IMG/VR virus record: IMGVR_UViG_3300030406_003889 | Coordinates: 1 to 29,738 of that record | Origin: a virus | Reading direction: 5' to 3' (one strand) | DNA length: 29,738 nt | Shown: positions 8,102-15,229 of the stretch, piece after piece | Numbering within the stretch: the stretch's first letter is position 1 | How the letters are laid out: every line of letters starts with the position of its first letter | Program-made: the position numbers and the translations under genes | Notes under the pieces: model-generated | The model's input: only the letters and a program-made list of their open reading frames with translations | Told to the model about the DNA's origin: nothing | Databases searched by the model: none

Positions 8102-8909
8102 AAGATTACCTAATTGGGGATATAAAGGCAGACCTCCTAGAACTAAAGGTACTGAAGAAACAGCTACTGAAGTACTACAGGGTGTTAAAACTCACGAAGA
8201 AGCATATATGTTAAAAGCAGCAAATCAATTTGATTATCCACAGGAAAACTTACTTCAATATTTGGATAAACAATTTTACACAAGTGGCTCTAGTTGGACA
8301 GATCAAACAGGTAATGGTTATGATGCTACTTTCTATGGGACAATCTCACAAAGCACAACTTATGGTGGAACTGTAGGTAGCTTTTATTTTGCTCATAATC
8401 AAACTTCTAATAGATTAAATATGGGAACAGGGTATAGGAATTTATCTAGTGCAAATGCTTGGTCTATGGTATTTGTTTGCAGAGCGCCATTTGGTAGCAA
8501 TAGATATGGAATTTCTATATCTACTAATAGTACAGACAACAATCATATTATGACAGGTAGTAATAATTGGAAAACTTGGAAAAATGGTATAGATAACACA
8601 ACAAATACTACTTATTATCAAATGTTGGTGTATTCATACAATGGAACTAATGCAAAGCTTTATGAAAGTAGAAATGAGGCAACACAAAATATTGGTGGTA
8701 CGCAAAACGATATAAGAATTTCAGGTGGGCAATTTATATTAAATCAAGAACAAGATGGTAGTGCTTCTTCAGGATTTACTTACGATTCTAATCAATCATC
8801 ACAATGGTATATCAGTGCTTTTATGTTATATGATGAAGTTATATCAGCACAAGATATTGCAGACCTACAGGGATATTTTAAAGGAATATACCCAATAGAA
8901 ACTTTATAA
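8091..8909 (+). CDS. Spike protein B: shared anchor plus LamG-like lectin domain
   Basis: A 272-residue protein. Residues 1-43 (MSNRRLPNWGYKGRPPRTKG, then TEETATEVLQG and THEEAYML) copy the anchor of the 7119-7880 spike. From about residue 57 it reads as a concanavalin-like LamG domain: SWTDQTGNGYDATFYG at the start, aromatic beta strands (WSMVFVCRAP, YYQMLVYSYNGTNAKLYES), and the classic end WYISAFMLYDEVISAQDIAD followed by L..Y. Such domains bind glycans, so a host-surface glycan is the likely target. AGGAGAG lies before the ATG. It is the last gene before a 77-base gap. Confidence 0.8.
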   Translation: MSNRRLPNWGYKGRPPRTKGTEETATEVLQGVKTHEEAYMLKAANQFDYPQENLLQYLDKQFYTSGSSWTDQTGNGYDATFYGTISQSTTYGGTVGSFYFAHNQTSNRLNMGTGYRNLSSANAWSMVFVCRAPFGSNRYGISISTNSTDNNHIMTGSNNWKTWKNGIDNTTNTTYYQMLVYSYNGTNAKLYESRNEATQNIGGTQNDIRISGGQFILNQEQDGSASSGFTYDSNQSSQWYISAFMLYDEVISAQDIADLQGYFKGIYPIETL

Positions 8910-8986
8910 CACTATGCAAACTATTAAAACCCAATAGGAAAGGTATCTAATGCTAAACTATAAAAGAATCTTAATTAAGGGAAATC
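8910..8986 (+). other. 77-base intergenic gap in the fibre region
   Basis: An AT-rich spacer without a convincing gene. It has two very short ORFs, MQTIKTQ from 8914 and a 15-residue one from 8950, which I regard as chance. AATTAAGGGAAATC before 8987 supplies the ribosome binding site of the next gene. ACTATAAAAG near 8957-8966 could be a -10-like element, but I see no matching -35. Confidence 0.4.
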
Positions 8987-9442
8987 ATGGCAAATAGAAA
9001 ACATTTAATTAGAGTAGTCACGACTAGTGGTGATACTACCGGTTTTAGTGAATTTGTCGCCGGATCAACCGATGGCGGACCGTTAATACCTAGTTTTACT
9101 ACAACGCAAAGAAATGCAATAAGTTCGGCTACAACCGGTGAAATTATATACAACAGCACGGATTCAAGACTTCAAGTGTACAATGGCTCAAGTTGGCAGT
9201 CAATAGAAGCAGGAGATGTCACAGGTGTCACAACCGCGGCTACTTCTGGTTTGGACGGTGGTGCTGATAGTGGGGCGGTCACACTTGTTATAGATGCTAC
9301 AAGACTTACCGACGGTACAAGTATTGATGTAGATGAAGATAACGATTTAGTTATGCTTTATGACAACTCTGCAAGTGCAATGGTAAAAGTGAAAGCACAA
9401 CAATTACATACTACTGAAGCTTTACAGTGGTTGGGATTATAG
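8987..9442 (+). CDS. Tail-fibre module protein (NGSSW type)
   Basis: A 151-residue protein. Residues 34-70 carry the fibre module seen twice upstream: FTTTQRNAISSATTGEIIYN and LQVYNGSSWQSI. The C-terminal half (VTLVIDATRLTDGTSIDVDE, then DLVMLYDNSASAMVKVK) resembles the S.AD.D.LLVYD.S....KKIT linker of the giant fibre near residues 865-890. It is therefore a short fibre or fibre-extension subunit. The stop TAG runs into GGAG for the next gene. Confidence 0.75.
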   Translation: MANRKHLIRVVTTSGDTTGFSEFVAGSTDGGPLIPSFTTTQRNAISSATTGEIIYNSTDSRLQVYNGSSWQSIEAGDVTGVTTAATSGLDGGADSGAVTLVIDATRLTDGTSIDVDEDNDLVMLYDNSASAMVKVKAQQLHTTEALQWLGL

Positions 9443-9450
9443 GAGAATAA

Positions 9451-9780
9451 ATGGCAGTATATACAGCAGCAGAACTAAATGCTAGTGAAACGCTTGGTAC
9501 ATCCGAAGCTGAAATATTTACAAACAGCAACAAGATCATTATCAAGCAACTCATACTTGCAAATTACACAGCTACTGATAGAACAGCACAGATAAAAGTT
9601 GTACCTAACGGTGGATCAACAGCAGATAGTCACATTATATTTGGTGATATAACTGTGCAAGCTAACACAACTCAAGTTATTGACTTGGCTATGGTTGTTG
9701 CAGCTAATGCTTCTATTAGAGGTAAGGCAAGCGCAGCTAGTTCTATAAATGTACATGTTTCCGGTGTTGAGGTAAGCTAA
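9451..9780 (+). CDS. Small beta-rich virion protein, relative of the 6033-6365 product
   Basis: A 109-residue protein with alternating beta strands: KIIIKQLILANYTATDRTAQ, IKVVPNGG, IIFGDITVQANTTQVIDLAM and SINVHVSGVEVS. Length, strand pattern and position next to fibre genes match the 6033-6365 protein, suggesting two versions of one small virion subunit. It ends in a TAATG overlap with the following fibre gene. Decoration or fibre-joining function is inferred. Confidence 0.65.
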   Translation: MAVYTAAELNASETLGTSEAEIFTNSNKIIIKQLILANYTATDRTAQIKVVPNGGSTADSHIIFGDITVQANTTQVIDLAMVVAANASIRGKASAASSINVHVSGVEVS

Positions 9781-11108
9781 TGCCTTCCATAGAAATACCC
9801 GAGCCGGTCTTTTTAGACAGACTTGGTGGTGAGGAGGTATATGGTTTTGGACAAGATGGTAATGTCACAATAACCTCAAATACCACACTATCAAGAGATA
9901 TGTACTACAACAATTTAACAATAAATGCTAACTGTACATTAGATAGCAACGGCTATCGTATCTTTGTCAAAGGAACACTTACATTTACAAATAGCACTTC
10001 AAGAATAGGTAGATTTACAAACAAAACTACTGTAGGAACTCTTAAGGGTGGCTTTGCTAAAGGTACAGCAGCAACTGATACATTAGGCGGTAAATCAGGA
10101 TCACAATCAGACTCAGCACATAACGCAAACAAATTTTTTAGTGGGGAAAACGAATTTTTTAATTTAACAGTAGCTATACAGGGGTCAAAGTTTGATCCTG
10201 CGTCTGGCTCTTATAAGTTTATAGGAGGTGGATCTGGTGGGGGTGACGGATCGATTACAGCAAACGCCTCAGCAGGTGCAGACGGTGGTGACTCAAATTG
10301 GAGTGACTATCAAACAGTTGGTGCGCCGGGTGGTAAAGGTGCAACCGGTAATGCAGCAACAGCGGGTACAGGTGCGGTAGGCGGTGGAGTTGTTTTAGTT
10401 ATTGCTAAGACAATAGTAGGTGACGGTACAGTTAGAGCCGACGGTGATGACGCTTCTGCCGGAACGGATGGAACAACAGGCGCTCCTGCACCAGACGCTA
10501 GTACACCGGGAAACACAGTTCCGGGTAATACAAATACACATCCGGGAAATAACTATTCTTATTCAGGAAATAATTATTCATACGGATATAGCTATCCGGG
10601 GAACAACTATTCCTACACATCACCCGGAAACCCATACTCTTACAGCGGATCAAATCCTCACACACATTATCATTGGCACGGCGGTCCAACAATTAATAAC
10701 TATCAATCCGGATATTATCATTATCACTATAACCACTCACATCCATACACAAACTATGGAAGTAATAACCCTACAACAAACTATGGGTCTAACAATACTA
10801 ATTATGGAGCAAACTACGGGTCAAATCCAACTAACTATGGAAGCAACCCTACCAACTACGGTACAAATCCTTCTACCACAAACCCAACAGTTTATCACCC
10901 CGGCGGTGCAGGTGGCGCAGGCGGAACAGCATCAGACGGGTATAACGCGGGGGGCGGAACAGTAATTTTAATTTCAGGAACAAAACCTTTACCTAGCGGT
11001 TTGACATTAGCAGCAGCCGCAGGTACGAGTGGTACAGGAACAGCAGGTGCCGGAACTGTATTAACCGTTTACAATATTGCTGCTAGCGACACAGATCCGG
11101 GAGCGTAA
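9780..11108 (+). CDS. Fibre protein with Tyr/His/Asn-rich inserted tip
   Basis: A 442-residue protein. Residues 20-68 (YGFGQDGNVTITSNTTLSRD, MYYNNLTIN, GYRIFVKGTL) align well with the N-terminus of the 11110-11769 protein. Residues 195-222 (GTGAVGGGVVLVIAKTIVGD, GTVRADG) and 388-408 (YNAGGGTVILISGTKPLP, SGL) match contiguous sequence in that sister. About 165 residues, roughly 224-389, are thus an insertion here. The insertion has PGNNYSYS-type repeats, an alternating-histidine stretch (H294-H300 and H314-H321) and NYGSNPT repeats. Insertion in a beta scaffold, with hypervariable aromatic content, suggests the receptor-contacting tip. Chemistry resembles metal-bound HxH needles of T4 gp37, but that link is inference. 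Confidence 0.8.
   Translation: MPSIEIPEPVFLDRLGGEEVYGFGQDGNVTITSNTTLSRDMYYNNLTINANCTLDSNGYRIFVKGTLTFTNSTSRIGRFTNKTTVGTLKGGFAKGTAATDTLGGKSGSQSDSAHNANKFFSGENEFFNLTVAIQGSKFDPASGSYKFIGGGSGGGDGSITANASAGADGGDSNWSDYQTVGAPGGKGATGNAATAGTGAVGGGVVLVIAKTIVGDGTVRADGDDASAGTDGTTGAPAPDASTPGNTVPGNTNTHPGNNYSYSGNNYSYGYSYPGNNYSYTSPGNPYSYSGSNPHTHYHWHGGPTINNYQSGYYHYHYNHSHPYTNYGSNNPTTNYGSNNTNYGANYGSNPTNYGSNPTNYGTNPSTTNPTVYHPGGAGGAGGTASDGYNAGGGTVILISGTKPLPSGLTLAAAAGTSGTGTAGAGTVLTVYNIAASDTDPGA
10752..10868 (+). repeat. Tandem NYGSN(P)T peptide repeats
   Basis: Residues 325-363 of the 9780-11108 protein contain six to seven imperfect units of (T/A)NYG(S/A/T)N, encoded by varying codons (aactatgg, aattatgg, aactacgg). 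Such short Asn/Tyr/Gly repeats can expand or contract and are plausible length-variable linkers next to the histidine-rich tip. Confidence 0.75.
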
Positions 11109-11109
11109 A

Positions 11110-11769
11110 ATGGCTATAAAAGAAATAGGTGTAGTACCAAGCGACTTTGAAACTTTTGATGTGATACCAGACAGTATTTATGGCTCTGGTAATGACGGTA
11201 ATGTCACAATATCATCTAATACAACATTGACTCGTGATATGCACTACAACAACTTAACTATAAATGACGATATACATTTAAACACAGCAGGATATAGAGT
11301 TTTTGTTAGAAACTCTTTAATGTTATCTAGTACACCAAGCGAACAAGCTACTTGTTCATTAGGTAGAAAAGGCGCAGCTAGTACAGACGGAACATTAAAA
11401 GGCGGTACTACAGGTAATGCAACTAACAGTATTGGTGGTGCGGGAAATGGTACAAGTGCTACAGCGCCTACCGAAGGTATAGAATATTTTAACCACCCAG
11501 ACTTAGCTATAAGCGGAGTTATTGTACACGGTGGTCAAACAACACCCGAAGCTGTAGTTGGCGGATCAGGAGATACAACAAACGCAGGTGGTGGAATTGT
11601 AGTTTTATGTGCAAGAAATATTAGTGGTTATGGAACTGTATATGCTACAGGAGAATCTACTACCGGTGGTGGTGCAATTTTTATAGTTAGTCAAGACATA
11701 CCACTTACAGGACTAGCCACAGATGTCACAGGACACAATGACGGTAATGTAAAAACATTTAAGGTCTAA
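11110..11769 (+). CDS. Fibre protein, sister of the 9780-11108 product without the insertion
   Basis: A 219-residue protein. YGSGNDGNVTISSNTTLTRD, MHYNNLTIN and GYRVFVRNSL align with the upstream fibre. The C-terminus GGGIVVLCARNISGYGTVYA followed directly by TGGGAIFIVSQDIPLTGL corresponds to the two halves that flank the insertion in the sister. I start it at the ATG at 11110, one base after the upstream stop TAA; the in-frame ATG at 11077 lies inside the previous gene and adds unmatched residues. It is a structural fibre subunit. Confidence 0.8.
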   Translation: MAIKEIGVVPSDFETFDVIPDSIYGSGNDGNVTISSNTTLTRDMHYNNLTINDDIHLNTAGYRVFVRNSLMLSSTPSEQATCSLGRKGAASTDGTLKGGTTGNATNSIGGAGNGTSATAPTEGIEYFNHPDLAISGVIVHGGQTTPEAVVGGSGDTTNAGGGIVVLCARNISGYGTVYATGESTTGGGAIFIVSQDIPLTGLATDVTGHNDGNVKTFKV

Positions 11770-11771
11770 TT

Positions 11772-11897
11772 ATGGCTAAAAAATGTACTTGTGGTAGAAG
11801 CCCAATAGGTAATTGTATAGGCGTACATAATGTACCAGAAGAGGAATGGCTAGAAGCTTTAGAAGAAAATAGGCGGTTGATTTATGGCGACAGTTAG
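11772..11897 (+). CDS. 41-residue CDGSH-like iron-sulfur or zinc protein
   Basis: A small gene starting two bases after the fibre stop, encoding MAKKCTCGRSPIGNCIGVHN followed by VPEEEWLEALEENRRLIYGD and a last Ser. The spacing C-x-C-x7-C-x-G-x-H places three Cys and one His as in CDGSH-type [2Fe-2S] domains (CDGSH consensus C-x-C-x8-C-D-G-x-H), one residue shorter and with the Asp replaced by Ile. I have seen similar tiny CxCGRSP.G.C.G.H proteins in marine phages. It could equally bind zinc. The end overlaps the next gene by 14 bases. Confidence 0.65.
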   Translation: MAKKCTCGRSPIGNCIGVHNVPEEEWLEALEENRRLIYGDS

Positions 11898-12807
11898 AGT
11901 TTATTACAAACGAGAAGATCAAGATTATAGTAATTGGGATTTATTTTATTTTCCCGGCACTTTATATCCACAAGACGCACCTAATTTATTTCCTAGTGAT
12001 TTAATCGATAATGTATATCCTTATGGTCCAAGAAAAAAATTAAATTTTGTAGTTGACGGAACACTTGGTTATGTTGATGTTGAGTTAAACAATGCAAAAA
12101 GGTTTTCTTTATATATAAGACGCAAAGATTTTATAACAGATTATAACGGTGAATATGATACACCACTTAAATTGACAGACGATTTGTTAAACGAATATAA
12201 ATATGAAGTAGGTTATGTTTGGGATATTGACACAAATGTAAATCCTAATGTAAATTTTTATATAAAAAATGATAGCCCTTATGTTTATGCAGATAATACC
12301 TATACAGATGTTTTAGCTACCGATATTACTTGTACTACAATAGACAATTTTGATAAAGAACTTGATACAATATCAACAGATGACGGAGATGACGGAACTG
12401 ATCAGGGGTCATATTCGTTTATAAAAATATTTTACAGTAAAGCTCACGCATATTTTGTCGAAATACCTGACGATTGGGTTTGGCCTGTCGAGGGTAGTCC
12501 GGGAATAAAAGATATTCGTGAATATTCAATGCTATACTGTCTAGGAAACACTTACAATATAGGAGAAGATATGGATCTATCAATTAGCGCCGATGCCTTA
12601 GCAACGGAAAAAGCTGATGCCCTACAAGTCTGTGAGAAAGCAGTTGCTAACTGTCTTTACAAACTTGGTGAAGATATAGACGCATTTGACGAAACTGCGT
12701 TCTTGGCCGATGTTGATGCTTATAAAGCTACAAAAGATGTTAGCTTTGGTGCAACAATCGATTACTTAAAGGCACAACTAGATATTCGAGCAACACTCAC
12801 AGCCTAA
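11884..12807 (+). CDS. Unknown structural or glycan-binding protein, 307 residues
   Basis: The N-terminus TVRVYYKREDQDYSNWDLFY resembles the HY.R.DgdY..W.L..W start of pullulanase-associated (PUD/CBM41-like) glycan-binding domains; the likeness is limited to one strand region. The middle is acidic and Asp-rich (TISTDDGDDGTDQG), followed by an alpha-helical C-terminus (LATEKADALQVCEKAVANCL, then FLADVDAYKATKDVSFG). The position directly after fibre genes favours a virion or adhesin role. I do not recognise the family with certainty. It is the last gene before the modification cassette. Confidence 0.6.
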   Translation: MATVRVYYKREDQDYSNWDLFYFPGTLYPQDAPNLFPSDLIDNVYPYGPRKKLNFVVDGTLGYVDVELNNAKRFSLYIRRKDFITDYNGEYDTPLKLTDDLLNEYKYEVGYVWDIDTNVNPNVNFYIKNDSPYVYADNTYTDVLATDITCTTIDNFDKELDTISTDDGDDGTDQGSYSFIKIFYSKAHAYFVEIPDDWVWPVEGSPGIKDIREYSMLYCLGNTYNIGEDMDLSISADALATEKADALQVCEKAVANCLYKLGEDIDAFDETAFLADVDAYKATKDVSFGATIDYLKAQLDIRATLTA

Positions 12808-12824
12808 TAAAAGAAGGGAGGATT

Positions 12825-13295
12825 GTGAGATTAATATACTACATACCCGAAGGTGAATCTATTGATGATTACAAACAAGAATGGGAACAAGTAGTTGCCG
12901 AAGTGCATACAGGGTTATCACCAAACATAGAAGACTTTGTAAAAGACCCTAGTGTCGCACAACTTGTTGAAATACCTGAATATAGAAAAGCTCATGTTCC
13001 TGTTAATGCACCCTCAACAGAATTTGTACAATACATATATATTGACGAATTTATTGACAAAGACAATATGCCTCAATACTCAATGGAGGTCTGGTCAAAA
13101 AATTTAGACAATCCTAGTGAGCAACAAAATAAAATAGATACTCATTTACTACAATACGACAACCATAAAAAATATTTTTATAGTGAACATATTGCTCTTA
13201 AACCCGGATGGTATGACATAATTTTTTATAAAGACAAAAAAGAAGTAGATAAAAAAGAAATCGCTATATACGAAAAAGCAGATGAAGAAGAATAA
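12825..13295 (+). CDS. Unknown 156-residue protein opening the modification cassette
   Basis: Starts at GTG 12825 behind a strong AAGGGAGG. It begins MRLIYYIPEGESIDDYKQEW, has a central beta pattern (FVQYIYIDEFID, YSMEVWSKNL) and ends with HIALKPGWYDIIFYKDKKEV. The terminal G.Y.I.FY.....V tract suggests an Ig-like beta fold. I do not recognise a family. The next gene, a 2-oxoglutarate oxygenase, begins 14 bases before this one ends, which suggests coupled expression and perhaps a shared pathway. Confidence 0.65.
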   Translation: MRLIYYIPEGESIDDYKQEWEQVVAEVHTGLSPNIEDFVKDPSVAQLVEIPEYRKAHVPVNAPSTEFVQYIYIDEFIDKDNMPQYSMEVWSKNLDNPSEQQNKIDTHLLQYDNHKKYFYSEHIALKPGWYDIIFYKDKKEVDKKEIAIYEKADEEE

Positions 13296-13998
13296 TTTAT
13301 GGGTAAGTGGTACACCTAAAGAAGTTATTAGAGGTGTTGTCGCTTGGGAAAATTGCTTAGAAGTACCAGACGGCATAATAGAATCTATGGACGAAGATGT
13401 AGATAATTGGAAAGCCCAACAAACTTTAGAATCTACTAAAACAGACGAAGCAGCAAAATCTTTATATAACGATAACGGACCTATAAGATTTGATCCAGAA
13501 GCTCAATTTACAAAAAAAACACATTATCAATTTTTAAAACAAGTACAAGCAAACGCTTTAAACAAAGCAGCACAATATTTTGAATTGTACCCAGATGTAG
13601 AAAAAGAAGTTAATTGGTTAGAAAAGTACCAATACATAACTTATAGTCCGCCAAAACACATGACATATCATAGTGACAATCACTCAGTTAGAAACCCTAA
13701 AACAAATCAATATTACATTGCACCGTATATGCGTCGAATAACTATATTAACTTATCTCAATGACAACTTTATGGGTGGTAGTTTGAAATTTAGATACTTT
13801 CCGGAGGCTGATCCATACAAACCACCTGCCGGATCGGTTGTAATCATGCCTAGTTCTTTTGTTTATTCACATGCAACAACGCCTTTGTTGAACGGTCGTA
13901 AGTCTGCATTTTTAGTTTCACTTAGTAGTAATTTTGATATGGATAGCTATAATAATGGTAATCCAATAGACCAAATCAAGATGAGGGAGTTTTCGTGA
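13282..13998 (+). CDS. 2-oxoglutarate/Fe(II)-dependent oxygenase (prolyl-4-hydroxylase-like)
   Basis: A 238-residue protein with the core of the 2OG-Fe(II) oxygenase superfamily. The iron site is H130-S-D132 (MTYHSDNHS) with distal H197 (YSHATTP); R206 (NGRKSAF) would bind the 2-oxoglutarate carboxylate. Supporting core pieces are RRITILTYLNDNFMGGSLKF and PPAGSVVIMPSS. Members of this group hydroxylate prolines or other residues and small molecules, using O2 and 2-oxoglutarate. It overlaps the previous gene by 14 bases and the next by four (GTGA). The start at 13282 lacks a strong Shine-Dalgarno, so coupling to upstream translation is likely. Substrate unknown. Confidence 0.85.
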   Translation: MKKNNLWVSGTPKEVIRGVVAWENCLEVPDGIIESMDEDVDNWKAQQTLESTKTDEAAKSLYNDNGPIRFDPEAQFTKKTHYQFLKQVQANALNKAAQYFELYPDVEKEVNWLEKYQYITYSPPKHMTYHSDNHSVRNPKTNQYYIAPYMRRITILTYLNDNFMGGSLKFRYFPEADPYKPPAGSVVIMPSSFVYSHATTPLLNGRKSAFLVSLSSNFDMDSYNNGNPIDQIKMREFS

Positions 13999-14669
13999 AA
14001 AAAATTATGGGTTGTGTTGAAATCTATGAGGATTTCATTACAGAAGATCAAGCTAAAACAATTATAAAAATATGTGAAGATATTGATCAAGACGAAACAT
14101 TTGAATTAGGTTTTAAAGATGCGTCCGTTGGTAAAGGACACAAAGGCGGAGATATTAGGTCAAATAAGACTTTTGGTATTACTGAACATTACTTTTTACC
14201 TAAAGAATCAAGACTATACAGAGAGTCCGTTAAAAATGGTAATGACAAGTATTTTAGAGATATAGCTAACTTACAAGACTTACTCACACAAAAGTTAAGT
14301 GAGTATGTAAATGAATACACTAAAAAGTATGAGTTTCCAATTATGTTTGATGAGGGATATACTTTATTGCGTTATCAGGGCGGTCAAGAATATAAAGCTC
14401 ATTGTGATTATGCACCACACATGCCTAGATATTTAAGTGCGCTAATACTTTTAAATCCTACTGAGTATGAGGGTGGCGGTACATATTTCATACACTTTGA
14501 CGAAAATGTTAAACCCGATAAACCTGCTTTAGTTTTGTTTCCTAGCAATTACGCTTATTCCCATAGGGCTATGCCTATAATTAGTGGTACTAAGTATGCA
14601 ATAGTCACATGGTTAGGTCATCAAATAGACACAGATGGATTACCAGATTTTTATTTACCAAGAGGATGA
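13995..14669 (+). CDS. 2-oxoglutarate/Fe(II)-dependent oxygenase (prolyl-4-hydroxylase-like)
   Basis: A 224-residue protein, second of the tandem pair. The GTG start overlaps the previous TGA, with GAGGGAG six bases upstream. Iron ligands are H136-C-D138 (EYKAHCDYAP) and H190 (AYSHRAMP); K200 (SGTKYAIVTW) stands where 2-oxoglutarate is held, Lys being usual in prolyl-4-hydroxylases. LSALILLNPTEYEGGGTYF is the typical core. The N-terminus IYEDFITEDQAKTIIKICE is the standard entry helix of the family. Target is unknown: tail fibres, host envelope proteins or a metabolite are possible. Confidence 0.88.
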   Translation: MKKIMGCVEIYEDFITEDQAKTIIKICEDIDQDETFELGFKDASVGKGHKGGDIRSNKTFGITEHYFLPKESRLYRESVKNGNDKYFRDIANLQDLLTQKLSEYVNEYTKKYEFPIMFDEGYTLLRYQGGQEYKAHCDYAPHMPRYLSALILLNPTEYEGGGTYFIHFDENVKPDKPALVLFPSNYAYSHRAMPIISGTKYAIVTWLGHQIDTDGLPDFYLPRG

Positions 14670-14671
14670 AA

Positions 14672-15229
14672 ATGGATGCAATAATCATCACAGATTTATT
14701 TAAGGGAAATCAAGTAGAAGAAATGCGACATTGGTTAGACAATGAGTCGCCTTACTATGACGATCAAACTTGGGAAAGACACGAAACAGGTATGATGAAA
14801 AAGACTTGTCCCGAACTCGATATGTACCATATATTTAGTATTGACAAAGCAAGAGAAGTCTTTGATGTTCCCAATTTACTTCCTACCTTTGCTACTTTAA
14901 ATTGGTATGAAACTAATGCAAACTATCCTGTGCATAAAGATACAGATCCTGTTGAGTTTACAATTATGTACAACTACTACAGCGAGAGCGGTTGGAACAT
15001 GAATGTAAATGGTAGAGAAATAGTATTAGCAGACGAAGAGGCTTTAGCTTATGAAGGACAACAAACAGATCACGGTCGATTACAAAATCCGGGAGGAGTG
15101 ACTGTTGCGCTATACTTTAATTATGCACGACCAGACAACTACCACTTTGTTTTAGGTGAATTTAGTGGTGGTGAGCCGGTATTTCCGTCCGGTCGTCACT
15201 ATACAGAAATTAAGAAAGATTGGTACTAA
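14672..15229 (+). CDS. Putative 2OG-Fe(II) oxygenase-like protein (HKD...H type)
   Basis: A 185-residue protein with H88-K-D90 (NYPVHKDTDP) and H134 (TDHGRL) in the order and approximate spacing of the 2OG-Fe(II) oxygenase facial triad; R136 could serve the co-substrate. It resembles the 17563-18069 protein: LLP(T/S)(F/Y)A, VHKD or VKHKD, and EALAYEGQQ versus QALAFYGEEQ just before the H.R motif. I start it at ATG 14672, six bases after AGAGG; the in-frame starts at 14609 and 14666 lie in the upstream gene. Sequence is distant from classical members, so the enzymatic call is moderately confident. Confidence 0.65.
   Translation: MDAIIITDLFKGNQVEEMRHWLDNESPYYDDQTWERHETGMMKKTCPELDMYHIFSIDKAREVFDVPNLLPTFATLNWYETNANYPVHKDTDPVEFTIMYNYYSESGWNMNVNGREIVLADEEALAYEGQQTDHGRLQNPGGVTVALYFNYARPDNYHFVLGEFSGGEPVFPSGRHYTEIKKDWY

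Noticed and set aside
8914-8995. Two tiny ORFs in the 8910-8986 gap
   Set aside because: Seven and fifteen codons, with no conserved features; likely chance.
10420-10965. Plus-strand 181-codon ORF rich in Ile/Thr
   Set aside because: It is a frame-shifted reading of the Tyr/His/Asn-rich insertion of the fibre gene, with a sister-supported frame in the other phase.
11077-11109. Upstream start for the 11110 fibre gene
   Set aside because: It adds eleven residues from the end of the preceding frame, and the sister fibre aligns from the later start.
14609-14671. Upstream starts for the 14672 gene
   Set aside because: They lie inside the previous oxygenase gene and add about 20 residues unlike related proteins; AGAGG is placed for 14672.
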